A stretch of 64,000 nt of DNA, taken from the NCBI GenBank assembly GCA_033283165.1, contig JAWMQL010000008.1:124001-188000 (forward strand), read 5' to 3'. This document shows positions 50,712 to 58,749 of this stretch, piece after piece (the first letter of the stretch is position 1; every line of letters starts with the position of its first letter). The notes beneath the pieces are model-generated. The model made no database searches. It saw only the letters and a list, made by a program, of their open reading frames with translations, and was not told the origin of the DNA. This stretch comes from JAWMQL01 sp033283165 (GTDB lineage: Bacteria > Pseudomonadota > Gammaproteobacteria > Pseudomonadales > Halieaceae). A program made the position numbers and the translations under genes.

Positions 50712-52445
50712 ATGAAAAAACTGGGTGAACTGCTGGTCGAGCAGGGCAAGATTTCCGAGCGGGATGTCGAGCGCGCGTTACTCGCCCAGGCGGAAATGGG
50801 CGACCTGTTTGGCCAGGTGCTGGTCAAGCTCGGGCTGATTTCCGAGCAGGACCTGGCCCAGGTGTTGTGCCAGCAGTTGGATCTGCCATTGCAGGCCGCG
50901 GCGGACTTCCCGGAAGAACCCATCCAGCTCGAAGGCCTGTCGCGGGAATTTCTGCTGAGCAACGCGGTGGTCCCGGTGTCCGTCGACGAGGCCGGGGTAC
51001 GCTTCGCCGCCACGGTGCCCCAGGATCCCTTCCTGGGCAAGGCGCTGTCGATGGCGCTGGACAAGCCGGTATCCCTGGCCCTGGGGCTGGAGTCCGATAT
51101 CAACCGGGCCCTGCAGCGCTACCTGCAGGAATCCGACACCGACGAGGACGATGACGCGGGCTTTGACGCTTTCGCCGGCCAGAGCGACGACGAATTTATC
51201 GAGCACCTGCGGGACCTCGCCAGCGAGGCCCCGGTCATTCGCCTGGTCAACCAGTTGATTCACCGCGCGGTTGATATCGGCGCTTCGGATATTCACATCG
51301 AACCCTTTGAAGACGGACTGCACTTGCGCTACCGGGTGGACGGGGTCCTGCAGGACAGCCCCAACCCGCCTGCGGCCTCTCTGGCGCCCGCAATCGCCTC
51401 GCGGGTCAAGCTGCTGTCCAGCATGAACATTGCTGAAAGCCGCCTACCCCAGGACGGCCGGATCATGACCCGGGTCAAGGGGCACGAGCTGGATTTGCGG
51501 GTTTCAACCATTCCCACCGTGCACGGCGAGAGCATCGTCATGCGGGTACTGGACCGGGACAGCATTCGCCTGGATCTCAGCGACATGGGTTTCAGTGAGG
51601 ACACCCTGGTCCGTTACCGCGAGTTACTGGCGCGTCCCCACGGGGTGCTGCTGGTCACCGGACCTACCGGTTCCGGTAAGACCACCACCCTGTATGCCTC
51701 CCTCGCCTCGCTGGACTCCGAGCGACTCAAGATCATCACGGTCGAAGATCCGGTGGAATACCAGCTGCAGGGTGTCAACCAGATCCAGGTCCAGCCGGCC
51801 ATCGAACTCAACTTTGCCCGCGCCCTGCGATCGATCCTGCGCCAGGACCCGGATATCATCATGATCGGTGAGATGCGTGATACCGAGACCGCCCAGATCG
51901 GGGTGCAGTCAGCACTCACGGGCCACCTGGTGCTGTCCACCCTGCATACCAACACTGCCGCCGGCGCCATTACCCGGTTGGAGGACATGGGGGTAGAGCG
52001 CTACCTCATTACCTCCTCGGTCAATGGCGTGCTGGCCCAGCGGCTGGTGCGGACCCTGTGCAGTTCCTGCAAGGCGCCGGTAGAGCTGAGTCGTGACGCC
52101 GCCCGGGGCTATGGCCTGGACCGCTACATCGACCCGGAGAATCACATTATTTACCAGGCCCGGGGCTGCAATCACTGCAACGATACGGGCTATGTGGGCC
52201 GCACCTCGATACACGAACTGTTCAGCCTGGACGAGGAAATGCACCGGGTCATCATGGCTGGCGCCGATGCCACCCTGTTGCACGCTGCGGCACGGCGCCA
52301 GGGCATGACCACCCTGTACGAGGACGGGCTGCGCAAGGTGGTGCAGGGGGTCACCTCCCTGGAGGAGGTGTTGCGGGTCACTCAGGACCAGAGCGATGCC
52401 GAGGGCGAACCCCGGCAGGCTGAGCCGGCCGCGGCGCAGGCCTGA
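50712..52445 (+). CDS. gspE: Type II secretion ATPase GspE
   Basis: 577 residues from ATG 50712; an in-frame start at 50640 lies over the promoter-like sequence and is less likely. The cytoplasmic motor of the secretion system. N-terminal GspE-N domain (about 1-140), then an acidic linker (SDTDEDDDAG), then the ATPase: Walker A GPTGSGKTTT at 317-326, Asp box and Walker B in DPDIIMIGEMRDTETA, His box HLVLSTLHTNTAAGA. A tetracysteine zinc site is seen in TLCSSCKAP and RGCNHCNDTGY. First gene of an operon in the order E-F-G-H-I-J-K-L-M-N-D, the order of the Xanthomonas xps cluster. Confidence 0.97.
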   Translation: MKKLGELLVEQGKISERDVERALLAQAEMGDLFGQVLVKLGLISEQDLAQVLCQQLDLPLQAAADFPEEPIQLEGLSREFLLSNAVVPVSVDEAGVRFAATVPQDPFLGKALSMALDKPVSLALGLESDINRALQRYLQESDTDEDDDAGFDAFAGQSDDEFIEHLRDLASEAPVIRLVNQLIHRAVDIGASDIHIEPFEDGLHLRYRVDGVLQDSPNPPAASLAPAIASRVKLLSSMNIAESRLPQDGRIMTRVKGHELDLRVSTIPTVHGESIVMRVLDRDSIRLDLSDMGFSEDTLVRYRELLARPHGVLLVTGPTGSGKTTTLYASLASLDSERLKIITVEDPVEYQLQGVNQIQVQPAIELNFARALRSILRQDPDIIMIGEMRDTETAQIGVQSALTGHLVLSTLHTNTAAGAITRLEDMGVERYLITSSVNGVLAQRLVRTLCSSCKAPVELSRDAARGYGLDRYIDPENHIIYQARGCNHCNDTGYVGRTSIHELFSLDEEMHRVIMAGADATLLHAAARRQGMTTLYEDGLRKVVQGVTSLEEVLRVTQDQSDAEGEPRQAEPAAAQA

Positions 52446-52447
52446 GC

Positions 52448-53653
52448 ATGGCACAGTTCAGTTACCGGGCGGTGGGCCGCGACGGCAAGACCCGGGACGG
52501 TTCCATTGAGGCCGACGGCCTGGAACTGGCCTCGCGCCAGTTGCGAGCCCAGGGCCTGACCCTGTTGAAGCTGGAGCAGGGCGGCGTCGTCGAGGCGACC
52601 GACGCCAGCCAGTTCAGGCAGCCCAGCAAGGATGAGGTGCTCAACGCGACCAGTGAGCTGGCGGTGTTACTGCGCGCCGGGTTGCCGCTGGACCGGGCCC
52701 TGAAAGTCCTGATCGAGATGTCTGACCAGCCCGGCATGAGCCATATTCTCAAGGATGTGCTGAAGGCGGTGAAGGGCGGTAAATCCCTGAGTGTCGCCCT
52801 GCGCGCCCACGAGTCGGTATTCGGCAGTTTCTATATCAATATGGTTCACTCGGGCGAGGTCAGCGGCCACCTCTCGGCGGTTCTCGATCGCCTGGTGGAT
52901 TATCTGGAGAATGCCAAGAACACCCGCGACAGTGTGGTGTCGGCCATGATCTACCCGGCCATCCTGCTCGTGGTGTCGGTGCTGGCCGTGGTGGTGATGC
53001 TGGGGTTTGTCGTGCCCCAGTTCGAGGCCCTGTTCGACGACATGGGTGAGGCCCTGCCGCTGCTGACCCGAATGGTGGTGGGTGCTGCGGACTTTATAGC
53101 GGCCTGGGGCTGGCTGCTGGCCCTGCTGGCGGTCGGCGCGGGCTGGTACCTGCGCAACTGGCTGGCCACAGAGCAGGGCCGGGAGGCCGTGCATCGCCGG
53201 CTGCTGGAACTGCCCATCCTGGGCGGGATCGTTTTCGAGTTCGAGATGTCCAAGTTCGCCCGCACCGTGGGCACCCTGCTGGGCAACGGGGTCTCCCTGC
53301 TCAAGGCTATCTCCATCGCCACCGATACGGTGGACAACCGGGTGATCCGCGAGCGCCTGCAGGTCCTGCCGCCGGCAGTGAAGTCCGGGCGGCGCATGTC
53401 TGTTGCCCTGGAGGAGACCGGTGAGTTTACGCCCATGGTGATACAGATGGCGCGGGTCGGGGAAGAGTCGGGCAGCCTGGACAGCATGATGCTGGAACTG
53501 GCGCGGGTTTTCGAGGACCACGTCGCCTCGGGCCTGAAGCGCGCCCTGGCCCTGTTGGAACCCGTACTGATCCTGTTTATGGGATTCATAATCGCCGTAA
53601 TTATCATCGCCATCCTGATGGGCATCATGTCCGTTAACGACCTGGCGATATGA
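52448..53653 (+). CDS. gspF: Type II secretion inner-membrane protein GspF
   Basis: 401 residues, two nt after gspE. Starts MAQFSYRAVGRDGKTRDGSIEADG as usual for GspF/PilC proteins. Two repeated GspF domains (about 65-190 and 270-390; ELAVLLRAGLPLDRALKVL and KFARTVGTLLGNGVSLLKAI) and three membrane segments (about 165-190, 215-235 and 370-395). It forms the platform with which GspE engages. Stop overlaps a possible gspG start by 4 nt. Confidence 0.96.
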   Translation: MAQFSYRAVGRDGKTRDGSIEADGLELASRQLRAQGLTLLKLEQGGVVEATDASQFRQPSKDEVLNATSELAVLLRAGLPLDRALKVLIEMSDQPGMSHILKDVLKAVKGGKSLSVALRAHESVFGSFYINMVHSGEVSGHLSAVLDRLVDYLENAKNTRDSVVSAMIYPAILLVVSVLAVVVMLGFVVPQFEALFDDMGEALPLLTRMVVGAADFIAAWGWLLALLAVGAGWYLRNWLATEQGREAVHRRLLELPILGGIVFEFEMSKFARTVGTLLGNGVSLLKAISIATDTVDNRVIRERLQVLPPAVKSGRRMSVALEETGEFTPMVIQMARVGEESGSLDSMMLELARVFEDHVASGLKRALALLEPVLILFMGFIIAVIIIAILMGIMSVNDLAI

Positions 53654-53679
53654 ACCAGATGTTGAAAGAGGAACACGTT

Positions 53680-54123
53680 ATGATACCAGGTCAGCAAGAC
53701 CAACGCCGGCAGCGCAAGCGGCAGTCGGGCTTTACCTTGATGGAGCTGCTGGTGGTGCTCGCGATCATGGGCCTGTTGATGAGCCTGGTGGGACCACAGG
53801 TACTGAACCAGCTGGGCGGAGCCAAGAGCAAGACCGCTGCGATACAGATCAAGGACCTGGAGCAGGCACTGGAGATGTACAAGCTGGACGTGGGGCGTTT
53901 CCCGTCCAGCAGCGAGGGCCTGGTCGCGCTGGTCAATAAGCCATCCGGTGCGGCCGGTTGGAATGGCCCCTACCTCAAGTCGGATGTGCCCCTGGATCCC
54001 TGGAAGCGGGAGTACCATTACAAATACCCGGGTGAGCGCAGCGAGTTGGACATTTACACCTACGGCGCCGATGGCAACCCCGGGGGTGAGGGTGAAGAGG
54101 CCGATGTGGGCAACTGGCAATAA
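53680..54123 (+). CDS. gspG: Major pseudopilin GspG
   Basis: 147 residues from ATG 53680, chosen for GAGG 8 nt upstream; an ATG at 53650 overlapping the gspF stop (ATGA) would lengthen the leader by ten residues. Prepilin motif QSG|FTLMELLVVLAIMGLL with Glu at +5, cleaved and methylated by a prepilin peptidase not encoded here. The C-terminal half has the calcium-site region of GspG (GWNGPYLKSDVPLDPWKREYHY, YGADGNPGGEGEEADVGNW). It builds the pseudopilus. The next gene begins inside its 3' end. Confidence 0.96.
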   Translation: MIPGQQDQRRQRKRQSGFTLMELLVVLAIMGLLMSLVGPQVLNQLGGAKSKTAAIQIKDLEQALEMYKLDVGRFPSSSEGLVALVNKPSGAAGWNGPYLKSDVPLDPWKREYHYKYPGERSELDIYTYGADGNPGGEGEEADVGNWQ

Positions 54124-54565
54124 GCCACCCACCGGCTTCACCCTGGTGGAGCTGATGGTGGTGCTGGCCATTGCCGGCCTGGTGCTGGCGGTGGCGGTAC
54201 CCTCGTCCCTGCGTATGTACCAGTCCATGCAATACCGGCAGGCCGTCAAGGACGTGGTGACCGGGCTCAGCACCGCGCGGCACCAGGCACTCAGCACTGG
54301 CCGGCACCAGGATGTGTTGATCAGCCCCCGCAACCGTACCTTGCAGCTTGGTGAGCGGCGCTGGCAGTTGCCGCGGGATATGAACCTTGCGGTACACACC
54401 GCCGCCGAACTGAACCGGGACGACCTGGGCGTGATCCGCTTTTATCCCGAGGGCGGTTCCAGTGGCGGCGGGGTGGATGTCGAGCGGCCCGGCGGCAGCG
54501 GGGTGCGTATCCTCGTCGACTGGCTGATGGGTGGCGTACGCCAGGAAGCCTATGATATCCGTTAA
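54104..54565 (+). CDS. gspH: Minor pseudopilin GspH
   Basis: 153 residues from ATG 54104, giving the short leader MWATGNKPPTG and the motif G|FTLVELMVVLAIAGLVLAVA with Glu +5. GspH-like body: RQAVKDVVTGLSTARHQALSTGR and PEGGSSGGGVDVERPGGSGVRILVDWLMGGVR. The frame is open further upstream but overlaps gspG. Overlap with gspG is 20 nt and with gspI 14 nt, as in compact secretion operons. Confidence 0.93.
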   Translation: MWATGNKPPTGFTLVELMVVLAIAGLVLAVAVPSSLRMYQSMQYRQAVKDVVTGLSTARHQALSTGRHQDVLISPRNRTLQLGERRWQLPRDMNLAVHTAAELNRDDLGVIRFYPEGGSSGGGVDVERPGGSGVRILVDWLMGGVRQEAYDIR

Positions 54566-54941
54566 GCGACAGGCCGGGTTTTCTCTGCTGGAAATGCTGG
54601 TGGCAATCGCCATCCTGGCCCTGTCACTCGGTGCCCTGTACCAGGCCACCTCAGGCGCCACCCGTAACGTGCGCTCGGATGAACGCTATGCCTACGGCGT
54701 GGAACTGGCCAGGTCGCTGCTCGCGTCGAACAAGGTGGTGCCGGACGAGGGCCGCAACCTGCGCGGCGAGACCGCGGGCGGCTTTGCCTGGCAGGTCGTA
54801 ACGGCACCGGTGGACCTGGGGCGTGGCGGCCTTCCGCCCGGTTCCCTGCACGATATCGAGGTGGCCGTGTCCTGGCAGGACGGGCAGAAAAGGCGCGAGG
54901 TGATGCTGCACTCGGTCGTCGCCGGGGTGGCCACACAATGA
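54552..54941 (+). CDS. gspI: Minor pseudopilin GspI
   Basis: 129 residues from ATG 54552, which has AGGAAG upstream. Leader MISVKRQAG, then FSLLEMLVAIAILALSLGALYQA with Glu +5. GspI typically sits at the pseudopilus tip with J and K. DERYAYGVELARSLLA and FAWQVVTAP match the family. Stop overlaps the gspJ start (ATGA). Confidence 0.92.
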   Translation: MISVKRQAGFSLLEMLVAIAILALSLGALYQATSGATRNVRSDERYAYGVELARSLLASNKVVPDEGRNLRGETAGGFAWQVVTAPVDLGRGGLPPGSLHDIEVAVSWQDGQKRREVMLHSVVAGVATQ

Positions 54942-55531
54942 AATCACTGCGGGGATTTACCCTGGTCGAGGTCATGGTGGCCCTGACCATCCTGTCCCTG
55001 ATTCTGCTGGCGACTGTCACCTCCTTGCGAACCTTCGGCAATACCCAGACCACGCTGGAGCAGGTCACCAGCCGGATCGATGAAGTGCGCACGGTGTCGG
55101 GATTCCTGCGCGGCGCGCTGGGGTCGGCGGTCGTGGGAGAAGCCTCCGATGGCCTCTCCCTCGGGGGGGGAGGTGCGTCCGCGGAGACCCTGTTCAAGGG
55201 CGATGCGGCGGGCCTGCAGTGGCGCGCCGCCCTGCTGCTGGGAGAGGGCTACGGTGGCACCTTCCTGTTGCGGGTCGGGGCCGAGGATGGCGACCTGGTG
55301 TTGCGCTGGCTGGATCCCGAACTGATCCGCACCCGGGAACCGGACTGGGGCCAGTCCGAATCCCGGGTGCTGGTGAAAAACCTGGAAGACCTGCGGGTCG
55401 ATTATCGCGAGGATGTGTTCGGCGAGTGGCTCCCGGAGTGGGACGGCAGGGGTAATCCCGCCCTGGTCAGGATGAACATCAGGGCCCGTGGGCGGTACTG
55501 GCCGGAATTGATCATGCAGGTGCAGCAGTGA
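54938..55531 (+). CDS. gspJ: Minor pseudopilin GspJ
   Basis: 197 residues. Very short leader MKSLRG followed by FTLVEVMVALTILSLILLATVT with Glu +5. The body (FLRGALGSAV, WRAALLLGEGYGGTFLLRVGAEDGDLVLRWLDPE, RMNIRARGRYWPELIMQV) agrees with GspJ. Coupled to gspI upstream and to gspK downstream (GTGA). Confidence 0.94.
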   Translation: MKSLRGFTLVEVMVALTILSLILLATVTSLRTFGNTQTTLEQVTSRIDEVRTVSGFLRGALGSAVVGEASDGLSLGGGGASAETLFKGDAAGLQWRAALLLGEGYGGTFLLRVGAEDGDLVLRWLDPELIRTREPDWGQSESRVLVKNLEDLRVDYREDVFGEWLPEWDGRGNPALVRMNIRARGRYWPELIMQVQQ

Positions 55532-56391
55532 GGGGCGGCAGACGCCAGCGTGGGGTAGCCCTGGCGATCGTGGTCTGGTTCCTGGCGGCCATGTCCCTGC
55601 TGGTGGCGGGCATCGTCTACCAGGCCCGGGTGGATGTGCGCATGGCCCAGATTCACGTGGCCCAGGCCCGGGTGGAAGCGGCCGGTGACGGGGCCACCCG
55701 GCTGATGCTCGCGGCGCTGGCATCTGGCCAGCTGCAGCGTCAGGGTGAGGCCCAGACCTTCAGCGGCGAGTTCCGGGTGGGCGACGACCTGGTGCGGGTC
55801 GAACTGGTGCCCCAGGCCGGCCTGATCAACATCAACGGCGCCCCGGCGGAACTGCTGGCAGAGCTTTTTGCCGGACCCGGTGGGCTGCAACCCGGGGACG
55901 CACAACAGCTGGCACTCAGTGTGGTACAGTGGCGCGCTACGGGCTCCGGCAGAAGGGCCCTGGGCGGGGGCATGTCTCAATTCGATACAGTGGAAGACCT
56001 GCTGAAGGTGAACGGCGTCAGCCGGACCCTGCTGGATAACATCCGCGACTATATCGCCGCGCCGGGACCGGGCGGGGCCGGTCTCGACTGGATGGCGGCG
56101 CCGTCGGCCCTGCTGGAACGCTTTCGCGACCGGCACCCGCAGCAGGTCGCCGCGGCCCTGAAGCGCCGTGAAAAACTGGCGGACCTGACCGCGCCCGGGA
56201 GCTCGCGAGCAAGCGGAGCGGGTGCCGGGCCGGTGGGTGCCGGGGGGAATTTCAGAGTCGATGCAACCGTCATGTACGGGGACAAGCCCTGGCTGCGCCG
56301 CAGCTGGGTCGCCCTGGGCAACAACGTGCGCTCGGCCCTGCCCTGGCAGGTTATTCGGGTAGAGGCACCCCGGGTAAGAATAGCCGGGTAA
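55528..56391 (+). CDS. gspK: Pseudopilus tip protein GspK
   Basis: 287 residues from a GTG overlapping the gspJ stop. The leader RRQRG|VALAIVVWFLAAMSLLVAGI lacks the Glu at +5, a normal feature of GspK that places it at the tip. QAGLININGAPAELLAELF and FDTVEDLLKVNGVSRTLLDNIRDYI are the SAM-like domain motifs of the family. A Gly/Ala/Ser-rich loop lies at about 225-240. The C-terminal codons lie in a 14-bp tandem duplication that sets the stop. Confidence 0.93.
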   Translation: MRGGRRQRGVALAIVVWFLAAMSLLVAGIVYQARVDVRMAQIHVAQARVEAAGDGATRLMLAALASGQLQRQGEAQTFSGEFRVGDDLVRVELVPQAGLININGAPAELLAELFAGPGGLQPGDAQQLALSVVQWRATGSGRRALGGGMSQFDTVEDLLKVNGVSRTLLDNIRDYIAAPGPGGAGLDWMAAPSALLERFRDRHPQQVAAALKRREKLADLTAPGSSRASGAGAGPVGAGGNFRVDATVMYGDKPWLRRSWVALGNNVRSALPWQVIRVEAPRVRIAG

Positions 56392-56397
56392 GAATAG
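56370..56397 (+). repeat. 14-bp perfect tandem duplication at the gspK stop
   Basis: CCGGGTAAGAATAG occurs twice in tandem (56370-56383, 56384-56397). Because 14 is not a multiple of three, the second copy shifts frame and supplies the TAA stop of gspK. With a single copy the frame would end a few codons later at TGA (…VRIES). Confidence 0.95.
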
Positions 56398-56419
56398 AGA
56401 GTTGAGCGGCGCGGAAATC

Positions 56420-57439
56420 ATGACTCAGGCGAGTAAACAGTGGGAAATCCTCGGGTTCGATACCCGTCGTATCGGCAGCACCTTTGTTGCGGCCTGGCGC
56501 GATTTCCTGTGGGGCGACGATTCCCCCCTGCGAACCCGGCTAGACGAGGTGGTGCACCTGCAGGGCGAAGACGGCGACTGCTACCTGCAATCCGGGACTG
56601 AAACCACCGCCCCGGCGGCCGATGCCTGTGAGGGGCTGCTCCTGCCAGAGTCGCTGGTGCTGGGCAAGACCCTCAGTGTACCGCTCGCGGCCGAGACCGA
56701 ACTGCATGCGGTCATGGCCATGGAGATAGCCGCCAACAGCCCGTTCCCGGCAGACGATACCGCGGCGGGCTGGAAGCTGGTGGGACGCTCGGAGAGCAGC
56801 CTGACGGTGCAGATGAGCATTGTTTCCCTGAGTGCGGTAATGGCCTACCTGGGCGCCCGTTATGGCATCCATGATCGCCGGGCCCGGGAAGTCTGGGCCA
56901 GCAGCGCCTCGGGGCCGGTGGCCCTGGCGGGCTTCGGTGAGCACCGGCGTACCCGTCACTACCGCCAGCGCCTGATCAGGGTCGCGGGCCTGGTGCTGCT
57001 CAGTGCTCTGCTGGTCCTGTTGATTTCCGCGTTGGCAGCCGGTGGCAGCTACCTGCAATACCAACGTCTGGAAGAACAGGTGGCGGTGGCCGAGCGCGAC
57101 TCCCGGGCCGCCACGGAGATCAAGGCCGAGCTGCAGGCGGCCAACCAGACCATCAACGCGGTCAACGATATCGTATCCCGCTACCCCAGCCCGCACCTGG
57201 AGGTGGCCCGCCTGACCCGGTTGTTGGGAGACGACGTGCACGTGACCCAGTTTTCCATGCGCGGTCGTGAGCTGAAGCTTCGAGGGCGTGCTGCGGACGC
57301 CGCCTCGGTCATGGAACTGCTCACGGACGAGCCGGCCTACGCCTCGGTTACCGCGCCCCAGGCCATCGTTACCGTGCCGGGCGGACTGGAGCAGTTTTAC
57401 CTCAACATCGGCATGGCGGAACCGGGGGCGACGCAGTGA
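56420..57439 (+). CDS. gspL: Type II secretion protein GspL (PilN-like C-terminus)
   Basis: 339 residues from ATG 56420 with CGGAA upstream; a TTG at 56402 is a weak alternative. Cytoplasmic part about 1-195 (actin-like fold, AMEIAANSPFPADD is the conserved GspL segment), one membrane helix about 197-218, then a coiled region and a ferredoxin-like periplasmic domain (LEVARLTRLLGDDVHVTQFSMRGRELKLRGRA). It couples GspE to the membrane complex. It is shorter than E. coli-type GspL and fits the L/PilN-like Xps type. Stop overlaps the gspM GTG. Confidence 0.88.
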   Translation: MTQASKQWEILGFDTRRIGSTFVAAWRDFLWGDDSPLRTRLDEVVHLQGEDGDCYLQSGTETTAPAADACEGLLLPESLVLGKTLSVPLAAETELHAVMAMEIAANSPFPADDTAAGWKLVGRSESSLTVQMSIVSLSAVMAYLGARYGIHDRRAREVWASSASGPVALAGFGEHRRTRHYRQRLIRVAGLVLLSALLVLLISALAAGGSYLQYQRLEEQVAVAERDSRAATEIKAELQAANQTINAVNDIVSRYPSPHLEVARLTRLLGDDVHVTQFSMRGRELKLRGRAADAASVMELLTDEPAYASVTAPQAIVTVPGGLEQFYLNIGMAEPGATQ

Positions 57440-58002
57440 ACTGGTTCAAAACCCACCGCAGCAGTGCCATCGTCGTCGGCACCACCCTGGCACTGCCCCT
57501 GCTGCTGTTGCTGTACGGGGTGGGCTCCCTGTGGTCCCTGCGCCTCGACTACCAGCGGCAGATAGATCGCCTGGAACCCCGTCTGGCGCGCATGCTGGGA
57601 GTGATGGAGTTCGAGGAGGCGTTGCGCGCCGCTTACGACCAGGTGGACCTGCGGGTACTCAACCTGGTGTACCCGGCGGAAAAGGACCGCGCCGCGTTGG
57701 GGGCCGAATTGCAGAAGAATGCGCGCGACCTGATGCGTGAGTCCGGCATGGAGATCACCAACAGCCAGCTGCTGCCCGTGTACGAAAAAGAGGGCATCGA
57801 ATATATCGGCCTGAAAATGACGACTTCCGGTACTCTGGCGGCGCTGGACGCGGCCCTGACAGCGCTGGCGGGGTACGAGCCCCTGCTGATGGTGGAGTCG
57901 CTGGACGTCTGGCCCCCGCGGCAGGTGCGGGGCAGGGAAAACAACTCTGAGCGCAGCTTGACTGCAACCATGCAACTGCTGGCACTGAGGAAGGTGCAAT
58001 GA
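57436..58002 (+). CDS. gspM: Type II secretion protein GspM (PilO-like)
   Basis: 188 residues from a GTG overlapping gspL. One membrane helix (about 11-31), a short coiled coil (LDYQRQIDRLEPRLARML), then a PilO/GspMb-like ferredoxin domain (MEITNSQLLPVYEKEGIEYIGLKMTTSGTLAALDAALTALAGYEPLL). It pairs with GspL in the inner-membrane platform. Coupled to the next gene by ATGA. Confidence 0.88.
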   Translation: MNWFKTHRSSAIVVGTTLALPLLLLLYGVGSLWSLRLDYQRQIDRLEPRLARMLGVMEFEEALRAAYDQVDLRVLNLVYPAEKDRAALGAELQKNARDLMRESGMEITNSQLLPVYEKEGIEYIGLKMTTSGTLAALDAALTALAGYEPLLMVESLDVWPPRQVRGRENNSERSLTATMQLLALRKVQ

Positions 58003-58742
58003 TCACCCCGGGGGCATTGCTGCAGCGTTACCGCGCGGATGCCGACCCGCTGCGCACCGAACGGCGGGTGGAACTGGTCGCCGTGGTGCTGGTCGGGGTG
58101 CTGCTTTTACAGTTGCTCTACACCCTGCTGCGACTCGGTATGGACAGCAGCCCGCGACCGGTCGCTCCCACCGCTGACGCCCTGGCGGTGGCCGGCGCCC
58201 TGGAACGGCGCCTGGCGGATGCCGAGGGGCGCGAGGATATTCGTGCCCGTCCCCTGTTCTGGCCCGACCGTCGACCAGCTGCCGCGGCAGCCGTCGACCC
58301 GGCAGCGGACAAGGCCGGCGCCAGGCGTGGCGAACTGGAGAAGGTCACCCTGCTTGGCGTGTTCGGTTCCGGCGCTGAGGCCGGCGTCATTGCCCTGGTC
58401 AAGCAGTCCCAGCGCCGCGTGCATGTGGGCGAGAAAGTGCTGGGCTGGCAACTGGCCGAGGTCAGCGGCAACCGGGCAAGGTTTACCGAGGCCGGTGCGG
58501 AGCAGTGGTTGCAGCTCAGGATTTTGCATGCGGCAGGGACCGGTGAAGACAGTGCCGCGACCGCCGAGCCACCGGCGCGCAACAAGAAGCAGTCGAATGC
58601 GGAAGGCAACAAACCCGCCACGCGCAAGGCTGCCAGCAAGCGCGCAGCGGCTGCCGCGGCCAAACCCACGCCCCGTACAGAGGATGCCAGGCAATCGCCC
58701 GAGACATTGACCCTGGGCGGCCGGGGTGTCGTAGCCGAGTAG
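57999..58742 (+). CDS. Type II secretion protein N/C-like (XpsN-type)
   Basis: 247 residues. One membrane helix (about 26-47), a linker, then RPLFWPDRRP and the HR-like beta domain VTLLGVFGSGAEAGVIALVKQSQRRVHVGEKVLGWQLAEVSGNRARF, as in GspC homology regions and XpsN. The tail from about 190 is low-complexity Lys/Ala/Pro-rich (RKAASKRAAAAAAKP), with no PDZ domain. In the Xps arrangement this protein connects the platform with the secretin encoded next. Eight nt to gspD. Confidence 0.82.
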   Translation: MITPGALLQRYRADADPLRTERRVELVAVVLVGVLLLQLLYTLLRLGMDSSPRPVAPTADALAVAGALERRLADAEGREDIRARPLFWPDRRPAAAAAVDPAADKAGARRGELEKVTLLGVFGSGAEAGVIALVKQSQRRVHVGEKVLGWQLAEVSGNRARFTEAGAEQWLQLRILHAAGTGEDSAATAEPPARNKKQSNAEGNKPATRKAASKRAAAAAAKPTPRTEDARQSPETLTLGGRGVVAE

Positions 58743-58749
58743 AAGAACA

